In this document: piece by piece, positions 46,165 to 55,365 of the stretch
How the letters are laid out: each line of letters opens with the position of its first letter
How positions within the stretch are numbered: position 1 is the stretch's first letter
NCBI GenBank assembly: GCA_964602415.1
Contig: CAZRQL010000007.1
Coordinates: 49,933 to 113,932, forward strand
DNA from: CAZRQL01 sp964602415
GTDB taxonomy: Bacteria; Bacteroidota; Bacteroidia; Cytophagales; Flammeovirgaceae
Reading direction: 5' to 3'
DNA length: 64,000 nucleotides
Notes under the pieces: model-generated
The model's database searches: none
Seen by the model: the letters and a program-made list of their open reading frames with translations, nothing else
Told to the model about the DNA's origin: nothing
Position numbers and translations under genes: made by a program

Positions 46165-48515
46165 AACAAGTGAGGCTTGGCTTCGGCCATCATCCGGTAG
46201 GCGGCCTCAAAAATATCGTCGGGGTTTGGTTTGCTGAAATAATCGCCATCTGAGCCGTAAGGCGGACGGTGGTCGCGTGCCGATATGCAGACGGGTTTGC
46301 TGTCCAAATAATAGTATCCTTCTTGTTGGTCGATTACTTTTTGCATCATGTAAGCCGTTGTGCCCCCTGAGACATCCTCATCCGCAAAAATGATTCGATT
46401 GGTTTTTTTGAGTGAGTGGAGGATAACTCCATGAATATCGAAGGGCAAAAGGGTTTGCGCATCAATGACTTCTACATCTATTCCTACTGTTTCGAGTTCC
46501 GCTGCCGCTTCCATGACCACTCGGCACATAGAGCCGTAGGTTACTATGGTCAGGTCGCTGCCTTGCCTGAGCACTTCGGGAACTCCCAGAGGAACAGTGT
46601 ATTGTCCCATATTGGAAGGCATTTTTTCCTTTAGTCTGTATCCGTTGAGGCATTCTACCACCAGTCCGGGTTCATCGCTTCGCAGCAGTGTTTGATAAAA
46701 CCCGGCTGCCTGAACCATATTTCTTGGAACACAGACATATACCCCCCTAAGCGCGTGTATGATAGTGCCCATAGGTGAGCCTGAGTGCCAAATTCCCTCC
46801 AACCTGTGGCCTCGGGTTCGGATAATGACAGGGGCTTTTTGGCCGCCTTTTGAGCGGTATTGCAGAGTTGCCAAATCGTCAGAAATAATCTGTTGGGCGT
46901 AGTTGAAGTAATCAAGATACTGAATTTCGGCAATTGGGCGCAAGCCACGCAAGGCCGCCCCAATCGCCTGCCCCATGATGGTAGCCTCACGGATGCCCGT
47001 ATCGGTAACGCGAAGCTCGCCGTATTTTTCTTGCAAGCCTCTCATACCTTGGTTTACATCTCCGATTTTGCCCACGTCTTCCCCGATGGCAAATGCTTCG
47101 GGGTACGATTCAAATATGTTGTCAAAGCAAGCCCGCATAATCTCAAAACCATCCACCATGGGAGCGTCTTGGTCGTAGGTTGGTTTGATTTCCTCTACCA
47201 GTAAGGCATTTTGGGAAGATTGGCTGTACAAGTGCGAATTGAACCTGTCAAAGTTTCGCTTGTTGCATTCGGTCAAAAAATCCTCAAGACTGCGACGGGC
47301 TTCAGGGTTGTTTTTGGTGGCTCGGATGGCTTTTTTGAGGGCTATGGTGGTGTGGCGGTGCTCGGCATTTGGCTCTTTGCTGAGTTTTTCAGTTATTTGA
47401 TTAGCCCCCAACAAGTTGTTTATCAGAGATATGGCTTTTTCTCTGTCGTCTTTCATAGAATTGACAAACTCTTTCCACGCGGCTGCGCGCTCATCTTTTA
47501 CGTATTGGATGGCCTCCTTTTGCAAAGCGTCGAGTTCATCTTGAGTGGCCAGACCGTTTTCTACGATATAAAGCCCGAGCCTGTGGATGCAGTCGTATTC
47601 TTCTTCCCAATTGAGTCTTTCTTTGGATTTGTACCTTTCGTGCGAGCCGGACGTGGAGTGTCCTTGCGGTTGGGTCATTTCGGTAATGTGCACCAAAACA
47701 GGGATATGCTGCTCTCGACAGATGGTAGCGGCGCGGCGGTAGGTGTCTATCAAGGCCAAATAGTCCCAGCCTTTTACCACAAATACCTCATATCCGTTTT
47801 CTTCGGGATTTTTTCGCTGCAAGCCGGCGAGCATCTCTGAAATGCTGTTTTTGGTGATTTGGTAGTTGTTGGGCACGGAAATACCGTATCCGTCGTCCCA
47901 AACAGAAACCAACATGGGTATTTGCAAGACCCCGGCGGCATTGATGGACTCAAAAAAAAGTCCCTCGGCAGAGGATGCGTTGCCGATTGTCCCGAAAGCA
48001 ATCTCGTTGCCTTTATTTGAAAATTGGGTTGCGTGTGCCAAATGAGGGTTTTGGCGGTAGAGTTTGGAGGCATAAGCCAAGCCCACCAGACGAGGCATTT
48101 GAGAAGCGGTTGGCGACACGTCCACAGATGAGTTTTTGATGCTCATCAGATTTTTCCAGTTGCCCTGTTGGTCAAGGCTTCTGGTGGCGAAGTGCCCGTT
48201 CATCATTCTGCCGGCAGAGGCGGGGTCGGCTTCTACGTCTGTATGGGCGTATAGCTGCGCGAAATACTGTTTTACGGTGAGTTCCCCTATCGCAAACATG
48301 ATGGTTTGGTCGCGGTAGTAGCCCGAACGCCAATCCCCGGGACAAAAAACTTTGGCCAGTGCTATCTGTGCCAACTCTTTGCCATCTCCAAATATTCCAA
48401 ATTTTGCTTTGCCGGCAAACACCTCTTTTCTACCCATCAGGGAGGCTTGACGGCTGATTTGGGCAAGTTTATAGTCTGCTAAGGCTTCTTCACGAGAAAC
48501 AGTTGTTTGTGCCAT
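46161..48515 (-). CDS. Fused 2-oxoacid dehydrogenase E1 alpha/beta subunits
   Basis: The protein has 784 residues from the ATG at 48515. The first ~400 residues are the E1 alpha subunit and the rest (from about EAFAIGEDVGKIGDVNQGMRG) is E1 beta, fused in one chain, as is common in Bacteroidota. It decarboxylates a 2-oxo acid with thiamine diphosphate and passes the acyl group to E2; branched-chain 2-oxo acids are the likely substrates. In the alpha part the usual GDG-like cofactor motif reads TIGNASSAEG, with asparagine at about N179 where the metal-binding aspartate is expected. E2 and E3 genes are not in the window. Confidence 0.88.
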   Translation of the reverse strand: MAQTTVSREEALADYKLAQISRQASLMGRKEVFAGKAKFGIFGDGKELAQIALAKVFCPGDWRSGYYRDQTIMFAIGELTVKQYFAQLYAHTDVEADPASAGRMMNGHFATRSLDQQGNWKNLMSIKNSSVDVSPTASQMPRLVGLAYASKLYRQNPHLAHATQFSNKGNEIAFGTIGNASSAEGLFFESINAAGVLQIPMLVSVWDDGYGISVPNNYQITKNSISEMLAGLQRKNPEENGYEVFVVKGWDYLALIDTYRRAATICREQHIPVLVHITEMTQPQGHSTSGSHERYKSKERLNWEEEYDCIHRLGLYIVENGLATQDELDALQKEAIQYVKDERAAAWKEFVNSMKDDREKAISLINNLLGANQITEKLSKEPNAEHRHTTIALKKAIRATKNNPEARRSLEDFLTECNKRNFDRFNSHLYSQSSQNALLVEEIKPTYDQDAPMVDGFEIMRACFDNIFESYPEAFAIGEDVGKIGDVNQGMRGLQEKYGELRVTDTGIREATIMGQAIGAALRGLRPIAEIQYLDYFNYAQQIISDDLATLQYRSKGGQKAPVIIRTRGHRLEGIWHSGSPMGTIIHALRGVYVCVPRNMVQAAGFYQTLLRSDEPGLVVECLNGYRLKEKMPSNMGQYTVPLGVPEVLRQGSDLTIVTYGSMCRVVMEAAAELETVGIDVEVIDAQTLLPFDIHGVILHSLKKTNRIIFADEDVSGGTTAYMMQKVIDQQEGYYYLDSKPVCISARDHRPPYGSDGDYFSKPNPDDIFEAAYRMMAEAKPHLF

Positions 48516-48679
48516 AGATTTTGTATTTGGCGCGAAGATAGCCAAAAAACGATTGCAGGATTTGGGTTTTCAGACCTTTGACCTAAGCGCGACCGGTAGA
48601 TTTTCTTGCTTGGATTTTTGGATTAGAAAGTTTTCTTTCCAAAACGTGTTTTTTGAGCGTAATTGCGCAAAATTTCTCT

Positions 48680-50554
48680 ATGTGCGGAATCACAGGTATT
48701 TTCGCTCACAATTTTTTGGGACAAATCCACAGTATTCATTTGGCCGCTGCCAACCAGACACTCCGGCACCGAGGCCCTGACTATGGGCGAATCTTTGGCG
48801 AAGGACACATTGGACTGGCTCATAGACGTTTGTCTATTATTGATTTGTCTTCGGCAGCCCATCAACCCCTGACCATAGACGGCAACACAATTGCCTACAA
48901 CGGCGAAGTATTCAATTTCCCGGAGCTTCGCAATGAGCTAAAGGCTAAGGGGGTAGAGTTCCAGACCCATTCCGATACCGAAGTGGTCTTGCAACTGCTC
49001 AACCACGAAGGTATTGAGTCGGTCAAAAAACTCAACGGCTTTTTTGCCTTTGCCTACTACAACAGCCAAACCGATGAACTTTGGCTGGCAAGAGACCGAT
49101 TTGGCATCAAACCGCTGTACTACTACCAAGACGAGGACAAATTTTTGTTTGGCTCTGAAATTCAAGCGGTTTTAGAATACGGCATCAATAGAGAGCTTGA
49201 CAAAGAAGCCATTTATCAGTATTTTAGGTTCAATTACATTCCCGCACCCCTTACGGCCTATCGCTCAGTCTATAAGCTCTTGCCCGGACATTATTTGAGG
49301 GTTCGCAAAAAGGAAGTTACCCTGCACTGCTATTTCGATTGGCCTGTATCGCAAACGGTGGGTGCTGCGCTTTCTTACGACAAAGCCAAAACTGAGTTAG
49401 CGGCTCTTTTGGAGCGTGCCGTGCAGCGCAGGCTCATTGCTGACGTACCACTGGGGACTTTTTTGAGCGGGGGAGTGGATTCTTCGCTTATCACGGCTTT
49501 GGCTTCCCGCCACACCGAGCAACTCAATACCTTTTCGATAGGATACAGCGACGAACCCCAATACGACGAAAGCCGCTACGCCGAAATGGTGGCTCGCAAG
49601 TTCCGAACCCGACACACTTTGTTCAGCGTATCACAAAGGGATATTTTAGACAGTTGCGAAGCTGTTTTGAACCATTTGGGAGAGCCTTTTGCAGATAGTT
49701 CGGCATTACCCGTCTATTTACTGAGCAAACTGACCCGCCAACAGGTTACGGTGGCCTTGTCGGGAGACGGAGCGGATGAACTTTTTGCGGGCTACCATCG
49801 CTACACGGGCGAATGGATGGCCGCCAATATGCCCCCGCAAGCCCAAATCATAAAGGCACTCGCGCCGCTTTGGGCTATTTTGCCCAAATCGAGGAAAGGC
49901 AACGTTTCCAACCTCTTGCGCCGCTTGGATCGATTTGCCCGAATGAGCCAACTCAGTGCGGCGGAGAGGTATCTGTTTATGAGTTCTTTTTTGGACAAAA
50001 AACAACTCAAGCAATTATTTACTCAGGATTTTATGACCAATCTCTCCGAAAAACGCCTCTCTGAAGTACAGGACAGATACACAGAAGGGATTGGGGATTT
50101 TAACTCAATCCTCACCAAAGACCTGCAAACGCTGCTGCCCGATGATATGCTCACCAAGGTAGATTTGATGTCAATGGCCCACGGGCTGGAGGTCAGGCCA
50201 CCTTTTTTGGACAATGAAGTCGTGGATTTCGCGCGCTCTCTTCCTGCAAACTACAAAATCAAAGGCAAGCAAAAAAAGATTATTTTGCAAGATATAGCCA
50301 AAACGATGCTGCCGACAGAGATTTTCTCTCGTCCAAAGCATGGCTTTGATGTGCCGCTTTATCGTGCCTTTCAGGGAGTTTTGCGCGACAAAGTGGAGAC
50401 CCTACTATCAACCGGCTTTATCAAACAACAAGGGCTGTTCGATGCGGGCTACATAGCATCCCTCAAACGCAAAATGCTCACCTCCAACGCCTACGACCAA
50501 AACCACGCATGGGCTGTTTTGGTGTTTCAACATTGGTGGAAGCGCAATTTTTAA
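48680..50554 (+). CDS. asnB: Asparagine synthase (glutamine-hydrolysing)
   Basis: The protein has 624 residues from the ATG at 48680, chosen because Cys2 must follow the initiator (MCGITGIF) to be the glutaminase nucleophile. The N-terminal class II glutamine amidotransferase domain runs to about 200, with LAHRRLSIIDLS and YNGEVFN. The synthetase domain has the PP-loop FLSGGVDSSLITA (about 260) and SGDGADELFAGYHRY. It makes asparagine from aspartate, or in some relatives modifies envelope sugars or peptides; glycosyltransferase genes nearby leave this open. It is divergent from the fused E1 gene. Confidence 0.88.
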   Translation: MCGITGIFAHNFLGQIHSIHLAAANQTLRHRGPDYGRIFGEGHIGLAHRRLSIIDLSSAAHQPLTIDGNTIAYNGEVFNFPELRNELKAKGVEFQTHSDTEVVLQLLNHEGIESVKKLNGFFAFAYYNSQTDELWLARDRFGIKPLYYYQDEDKFLFGSEIQAVLEYGINRELDKEAIYQYFRFNYIPAPLTAYRSVYKLLPGHYLRVRKKEVTLHCYFDWPVSQTVGAALSYDKAKTELAALLERAVQRRLIADVPLGTFLSGGVDSSLITALASRHTEQLNTFSIGYSDEPQYDESRYAEMVARKFRTRHTLFSVSQRDILDSCEAVLNHLGEPFADSSALPVYLLSKLTRQQVTVALSGDGADELFAGYHRYTGEWMAANMPPQAQIIKALAPLWAILPKSRKGNVSNLLRRLDRFARMSQLSAAERYLFMSSFLDKKQLKQLFTQDFMTNLSEKRLSEVQDRYTEGIGDFNSILTKDLQTLLPDDMLTKVDLMSMAHGLEVRPPFLDNEVVDFARSLPANYKIKGKQKKIILQDIAKTMLPTEIFSRPKHGFDVPLYRAFQGVLRDKVETLLSTGFIKQQGLFDAGYIASLKRKMLTSNAYDQNHAWAVLVFQHWWKRNF

Positions 50555-50596
50555 AATGCGCACAAAACACCTGTTTCCGAGTAAGGAGATAAAAAT

Positions 50597-50624
50597 ATAG
50601 CCCACGGTTTAAACCGTGGGCTAT
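50597..50624. repeat. REP-like perfect palindrome, copy 1
   Basis: A 28-base perfect palindrome with half-site ATAGCCCACGGTTT lies 43 bases after asnB. As RNA or single-stranded DNA it makes a 14-bp hairpin. Followed by few T, it is a poor terminator. Its CCCACG/CGTGG core is shared with copy 2 and both lie just upstream of a Y1 transposase. Confidence 0.8.
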
Positions 50625-50668
50625 TTGTGTGGAAATGAAAAAAAATTATTAATAAATCAAATGTATTC

Positions 50669-50700
50669 CCATAACCCACGAATTAATTCGTGGACTATGG
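50669..50700. repeat. REP-like palindrome, copy 2
   Basis: The 18-base perfect core CCACGAATTAATTCGTGG (50676-50693) is flanked by CCATA/TATGG arms with a two-base internal mismatch. The stem shares the CCCACG..CGTGG element and outer ATA/TAT bases with copy 1, but the central bases differ with compensating changes. Confidence 0.75.
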
Positions 50701-50736
50701 AATTCAAGTTTTAACGGTTTTAAATTAGAATAGATT

Positions 50737-51173
50737 ATGCCACATTCATTTAATAAAATATGGATACACGCCATTTGGTCAACCAAAGAGCGGTTACCTT
50801 TAATCCATCTAACCGTTGAAGCTAAAATTCATCAATTTATCAATGAGCAATTGAGAGAGCAAGGTTGCCCTGTGGGGATAGTCAATGGTATGCCCGACCA
50901 TATCCATTGTTTGTTCTTGTTAAGCCCTCAAAAATCAATTGCTGAGATGCCATCAAACAAATAAAAGGGAGCAGTTCTCATTACATCAATCAAAACAATC
51001 TAATTTCGGAAAAATTTGCTTGGCAAACCGGCTATGCTGCGTACTCTGTCTCTGAATCTGTTGTTGAGAAGGGATTTCAATACATACAAAATCAAAAACA
51101 ACATCATATTAATAAAACTTTTCAGCAGGAGTATGATGAGTTTTTAAAAATTTACGGATTACAAAAAGAATAA
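50737..51173 (+). pseudogene. Y1 (REP-associated / IS200-like) transposase, frameshifted
   Basis: The first frame encodes KIWIHAIWSTKERLPLI and the HUH metal motif MPDHIHCLF, stopping at 50964. From about 50945 the next frame continues IKQIKGSSSHYINQ, FAWQTGYAAYSVSES (with the likely catalytic tyrosine) and ends QQEYDEFLKIYGLQKE at 51173. Joining the two needs one extra base near 50945-50950 and then gives a full-length single-domain transposase of about 145 residues. So this is a one-base deletion pseudogene, or less likely a programmed frameshift. Such enzymes cut single-stranded DNA at hairpins like the two palindromes upstream. Confidence 0.8.
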
Positions 51174-51381
51174 AGAAGGCAGGCCAAATTTTTGCGGCAA
51201 GTGAGCGCAAAGCCAGTTTTGTTTGAGCTGTACCGAGCGGAGCAAAAATCAGCAAAGCCAAACTTGACAGCAGCATGTGTCTGTCCCACCGCACAGCCAA
51301 CAAACAAAAAACCAAATGGACAGGAAAGCGTTTTTAGTTCGCTACTGCACATATACTCGAAACGCTATATTTGCATTATCT
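51174..51381. other. Unusual spacer between transposase remnant and P-type ATPase
   Basis: This 208-base spacer is richer in GC than other spacers and is open in several frames on both strands without a credible gene. It contains two near-identical GCAAAGCCA elements (51207-51215 and 51252-51260). It may be an interspersed repeat or the downstream flank of the transposable unit; no matching copy is in the window. Confidence 0.35.
51366..51373 (+). promoter_or_regulatory. -7 box just before the P-type ATPase
   Basis: TATATTTG fits TAnnTTTG exactly and ends eight bases before the ATG at 51382, implying a very short leader. This supports that ATG rather than the longer in-frame extension to 51277. 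Confidence 0.55.
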
Positions 51382-54078
51382 ATGAAGTTTGAACAAGAAA
51401 ATTCGATTGTTTGGCATGAGTTAGAAGCCGAGCAGGTTTTAGAAAAATTGGAGACGGACTTAACCAAAGGTCTGACATCCGAGCAATCTGACAGCAGGCT
51501 AAAAGAGTTCGGACGCAATGTCATCAGTTCAAAAGGAGGCAAATCGGCTTGGCTGGTGTTGCTGTTGCAGTTCAATCAGCCATTGATTTATATTCTGTTA
51601 GCGGCGGGGTTGATCACGGCATTTCTCAATGAATGGATAGATTCGGGGGTTATTTTCGGGGTTGTGTTGGTCAATGCCGCTATTGGTTTTTGGCAGGAGA
51701 TGAAAGCCATCAAGGCCATAGAGGCTCTTTCGGGGAGCGTTCAAAGTGAGGCCACTGTGGTCAGGGGAGGTACTAAACGAAAAATTCCTGCTCAAGATTT
51801 GGTGTTGGGTGATGTGGTGCTGTTGCAGTCGGGCGACAAAGTACCAGCCGATTTGCGACTGCTTGCTGTCAAAGATTTGCAAGTGGCTGAGGCTGCCCTG
51901 ACCGGCGAATCCGTGCCTGTATCCAAGCAATCGGCGGTTTTGCCACATGATGCCGTGCTTGCCGAGCGCAGCAACATGGCTTATTCTTCTACGCTGGTAA
52001 CCTACGGAACGGCCACCGGTGTAGTGGTAGCCACCGGCGACCGTACCCAAATCGGCAAAATCAACGATATGATTTCTAAGGCGCAAGTTTTAGAGACTCC
52101 CCTGACTCGTCAAATAGGGAGATTTAGCCTTTGGGTCTTGTATGTGATTTTGGGCCTTGCAGCCATCACTTTTGTGGTGGGTATTTGGCGAGGGCAATCT
52201 GTGCTGGATATGTTTATGGCCGCCGTTGCGCTGGCTGTAGGGGCTATTCCCGAAGGGCTGCCTGCTGCTATGACCATCATTCTTTCTATTGGGGTGGCTT
52301 GGATGGCAAAACGCCACGCCATCATCCGCAAACTGCCCGCTGTTGAGACTTTGGGTAGCACCAGCATTATTTGCTCAGACAAAACGGGCACACTGACCCA
52401 AAACGCAATGACTGTGCAACTCGTTTGGACGGCAGGACATACATTTCAAATCACGGGAACGGGCTACGAGAGCCAAGGCAACATTTTGCTCGATGCCCAA
52501 GAAGTGGGGGATGTTTCGACTCAAAAGTCCTTGCTGGAGACACTGCGCTGTGGCTTGCTTTGCAACGACTCGGCTATTGTGCTCAAAGAAGGGAGTTTGC
52601 AGGTAGAGGGCGACCCCACCGAAGCGGCCTTGATTGTCAGTGCCCAAAAAGCCGGAATAAAAGCCGATTTGCCGCGTTTGGATACTATTCCTTTTGAGTC
52701 TGTGTATCAATACATGGCCACCTTGCATGAGGGGATTATTTATGTCAAAGGCTCAGTAGAGAAAGTGTTGGAGCGATGCGAGGTTTACATGGATAGCCAA
52801 GGGCAATACAAGCCTTTGTCTAAGGAGCAAATAGAGCGAGCGACAGAAGAGTTTGGCGGCAAAGGGTTGAGGGTCTTGGCCTTTGCCTGCAAGAAGAGCA
52901 CACAGGACAGCATTAGGCACGAGGATTTGAACAGTGCGCTTGTTTTTTTGGGCTTGCAAGCCATGATCGACCCGCCTCGTCCTGAAGCCATCGAAGCCAT
53001 TGCCCGTTGTCAGGCTGCGGGAATTCGTGTCAAAATGATTACGGGCGACCACGAAAAAACAGCCGTTGCGGTGGCCAAAGCCATAGGCATCATCAAAGAT
53101 ACCCACTCATCTAATTACCCTCTTGCTTTGGGAGGAAAAAAAATATCAGAGCTAAGCGACGAGCAACTTCAGACGGTTGCACCCCACGTAGATGTATTTG
53201 CGAGGGTCTCTCCTGAGGATAAATTGCGTCTGGTCAGGGCTTTACAAGCTCATGGGCAGATAGTGGCCATGACAGGAGACGGGGTAAACGATGCGCCTTC
53301 GCTGCGCCAAGCCAATATTGGGATAGCGATGGGCATTACGGGCACTGATGTAGCCAAAGAGACAGCGGATATGGTGCTCACCGACGACAATTTTGCTTCG
53401 ATTGCGGCGGCGGTGGAAGAAGGCCGTGCCGTGTATGATAACTTGGTCAAATTCATCACATGGACGCTGCCTACCAACTTTGGCGAGGGTTTGGTGATTT
53501 TGGTGGCGGTGATTTTGGGGGTTGCTTTGCCGATTTTGCCTGTTCAGATTTTGTGGATTAATATGACAACGGCGGTGCTGCTGGGTTTGATGTTGGCTTT
53601 TGAACCAAAAGAAAAAGGAATCATGAAGCGAAAACCTCGAAGGGCGGGGCAGCCTGTTCTCAGTAGGGTATTGGTTTTTAGGATTATAGCCGTGGGTAGT
53701 TTGTTGTGTTTGTCGGCCTTTGTTTTTTTTGGCTATGCTCTGTCATTGGGCAAAAGCTACGAAGTTGCCCGCACCATAGCGGTCAACGTCTTTGTGGTGG
53801 GCGAAATGTTCTATCTCTTCAACTGTCGTTCACTGAGTAAAAGCATGTTTAGCTTGTCTTTGTTGGGCAACAAACCGCTCATATTTGGGCTTATTCTCAT
53901 GATTGCTTTGCAACTTGGTTACACCTATCTGCCTTTTATGAACATTGCTTTTGGCAGTCGGGCCATTGAACTGTGGGATTGGATACTTATTCTGCTTTCT
54001 TCTCTGGCGATTTACGTGGTGGTAGAAGTTGAAAAATACTTTACCGCTCACAGGGTATATGGCAGGCAGCGTCACTAA
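51382..54078 (+). CDS. P-type cation-transporting ATPase (P2A/Ca2+-ATPase-like)
   Basis: The protein has 898 residues from the ATG at 51382. Motifs in order are the N-terminal cation-ATPase domain, ALTGESVPVSK (actuator), transmembrane segment 4 VGAIPEGLPAAMTII, the phosphorylation site CSDKTGTLTQN with D333, KGSVEKVLERC in the nucleotide domain, MITGDHEKTA and MTGDGVNDAPSLRQANIGIAMG. About ten transmembrane helices are expected. PEGLP in helix 4 fits calcium, sodium or manganese transporters; the ion is not certain. folC starts ten bases after the stop, and an operon with the following hydrolase and regulator is likely. Confidence 0.92.
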   Translation: MKFEQENSIVWHELEAEQVLEKLETDLTKGLTSEQSDSRLKEFGRNVISSKGGKSAWLVLLLQFNQPLIYILLAAGLITAFLNEWIDSGVIFGVVLVNAAIGFWQEMKAIKAIEALSGSVQSEATVVRGGTKRKIPAQDLVLGDVVLLQSGDKVPADLRLLAVKDLQVAEAALTGESVPVSKQSAVLPHDAVLAERSNMAYSSTLVTYGTATGVVVATGDRTQIGKINDMISKAQVLETPLTRQIGRFSLWVLYVILGLAAITFVVGIWRGQSVLDMFMAAVALAVGAIPEGLPAAMTIILSIGVAWMAKRHAIIRKLPAVETLGSTSIICSDKTGTLTQNAMTVQLVWTAGHTFQITGTGYESQGNILLDAQEVGDVSTQKSLLETLRCGLLCNDSAIVLKEGSLQVEGDPTEAALIVSAQKAGIKADLPRLDTIPFESVYQYMATLHEGIIYVKGSVEKVLERCEVYMDSQGQYKPLSKEQIERATEEFGGKGLRVLAFACKKSTQDSIRHEDLNSALVFLGLQAMIDPPRPEAIEAIARCQAAGIRVKMITGDHEKTAVAVAKAIGIIKDTHSSNYPLALGGKKISELSDEQLQTVAPHVDVFARVSPEDKLRLVRALQAHGQIVAMTGDGVNDAPSLRQANIGIAMGITGTDVAKETADMVLTDDNFASIAAAVEEGRAVYDNLVKFITWTLPTNFGEGLVILVAVILGVALPILPVQILWINMTTAVLLGLMLAFEPKEKGIMKRKPRRAGQPVLSRVLVFRIIAVGSLLCLSAFVFFGYALSLGKSYEVARTIAVNVFVVGEMFYLFNCRSLSKSMFSLSLLGNKPLIFGLILMIALQLGYTYLPFMNIAFGSRAIELWDWILILLSSLAIYVVVEVEKYFTAHRVYGRQRH

Positions 54079-54088
54079 ACTTTGTAAT

Positions 54089-55348
54089 ATGCAAACATAT
54101 TCAGAGGTTTTGGATTACCTGTACTCTCGGTTGCCCATGTACCAGAGAGTCGGGGCGAGTGCTTTCAAAAAAGATTTGACCAATACTTGGGCACTTTGCA
54201 AAGAGCTGGGCGAGCCACAAAGCCGCTTTGCTTCCCTCCACATCGCCGGCACCAACGGTAAAGGCAGCACTTCAAACATGTTGGCCGCTATATTGCAAGT
54301 AGCAGGCTACAAAACAGGGCTTTACACCAGCCCGCATTTGAAAGATTTCCGCGAAAGAATCAGAATTGATGGCCAAATGATGCCACAACAGGCAGTGGTT
54401 GATTTTGTAAATCTGCATAAAACCATCATAGAGCCAATTAGCCCTTCATTCTTTGAGGTTACGGTGGCCATGTGTTTTGATTTTTTTGCCCGTCAGCAGG
54501 TGGATTGGGCGGTTATTGAGACGGGCTTGGGTGGCAGGCTGGACTCTACCAATGTGATAGTGCCTCGTTTGTCCATTGTTACCAATATATCTTGGGATCA
54601 CGCCGATATGCTGGGTGATACACTTGAGAAAATAGCCTTTGAGAAGGCAGGTATCATCAAAGCAGGTGTTCCTGTGCTCATAAGTGAGACCCAGCACGAA
54701 GTCGAGGCTGTGTTTTTGCAAAAAGCCCGCGCTATGGGGGCGGATATTCATTTTGCCGACCAAATGGTGCGCCTCGAAAAGAAAGAAGACGGGGTTGATG
54801 TTTACCACCAAGATCATCTTTACCTACCATCGGTCAAGCCCAACTTGCTTGGTGAGTACCAGCACAAAAATATCGTTGGCGTGGTCGCGGCGGCCATTTT
54901 GTTGGGACTTTCTCCTCAAGCCGTCCGAATCGGGATAGAGCAGGTCTGCAAACTGACCGGTCTGAGGGGGCGTTGGGACGTGCTATCGCAAAATCCTTTG
55001 ACAGTATGCGATATAGCCCACAACCAGGCCGGTATCTGCGAAGTGGTAGCACAAATAAAGTCCTGCACCTACCAAAAACTGTATATCGTTTTGGGGATGG
55101 TAGCCGACAAAGACCACGATAAAATTTTGGAACTGTTGCCCAAAGATGCGCACTATATTTTTTGCTCTCCCAACGTACCCAGAGGGCTAAATGCCGAACA
55201 GTTGGCTCAAAAGGCCGTTAAGTTTGGCCTTGTCGGGCAGGTTGAGCCATCAGTCAAAGCAGCTTTTGAAAGAGCCAAAAAACAAGCCTCGCCAGACGAC
55301 ATGATTTACGTCGGGGGCAGTACCTTTGTGGTGGCAGAGGTACTCTAA
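54089..55348 (+). CDS. folC: Bifunctional folylpolyglutamate synthase / dihydrofolate synthase
   Basis: The protein has 419 residues from the ATG at 54089; the longer frame overlapping the ATPase gene is not supported. It adds glutamate to dihydropteroate or folate in an ATP-dependent Mur-ligase-type reaction. HIAGTNGKGSTSNMLAAIL is the P-loop, SPHLKDFRERIRIDG and VIETGLGGRLDSTN are folate-binding family motifs, and NISWDHADMLGDTLEKIAFEKAGIIK (in parts) and DIAHNQAG are also typical. The hydrolase gene follows 17 bases later. Confidence 0.94.
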   Translation: MQTYSEVLDYLYSRLPMYQRVGASAFKKDLTNTWALCKELGEPQSRFASLHIAGTNGKGSTSNMLAAILQVAGYKTGLYTSPHLKDFRERIRIDGQMMPQQAVVDFVNLHKTIIEPISPSFFEVTVAMCFDFFARQQVDWAVIETGLGGRLDSTNVIVPRLSIVTNISWDHADMLGDTLEKIAFEKAGIIKAGVPVLISETQHEVEAVFLQKARAMGADIHFADQMVRLEKKEDGVDVYHQDHLYLPSVKPNLLGEYQHKNIVGVVAAAILLGLSPQAVRIGIEQVCKLTGLRGRWDVLSQNPLTVCDIAHNQAGICEVVAQIKSCTYQKLYIVLGMVADKDHDKILELLPKDAHYIFCSPNVPRGLNAEQLAQKAVKFGLVGQVEPSVKAAFERAKKQASPDDMIYVGGSTFVVAEVL

Positions 55349-55365
55349 CCCTTTGCCAAAAAGCC

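Noticed and set aside
47211..47840. 209-residue open frame opposite the fused E1 gene
   Set aside because: Shadow of a well-conserved enzyme; no promoter, ribosome-binding site or family motif.
50597..50624. Palindrome as a terminator of asnB
   Set aside because: Stem is strong but no T-run follows; similarity to the second palindrome and the adjacent Y1 gene fits a REP-like element better.
51277..51381. N-terminal extension of the P-type ATPase
   Set aside because: It runs through the odd spacer and a consensus -7 box; the ATPase family N-terminus fits the ATG at 51382.
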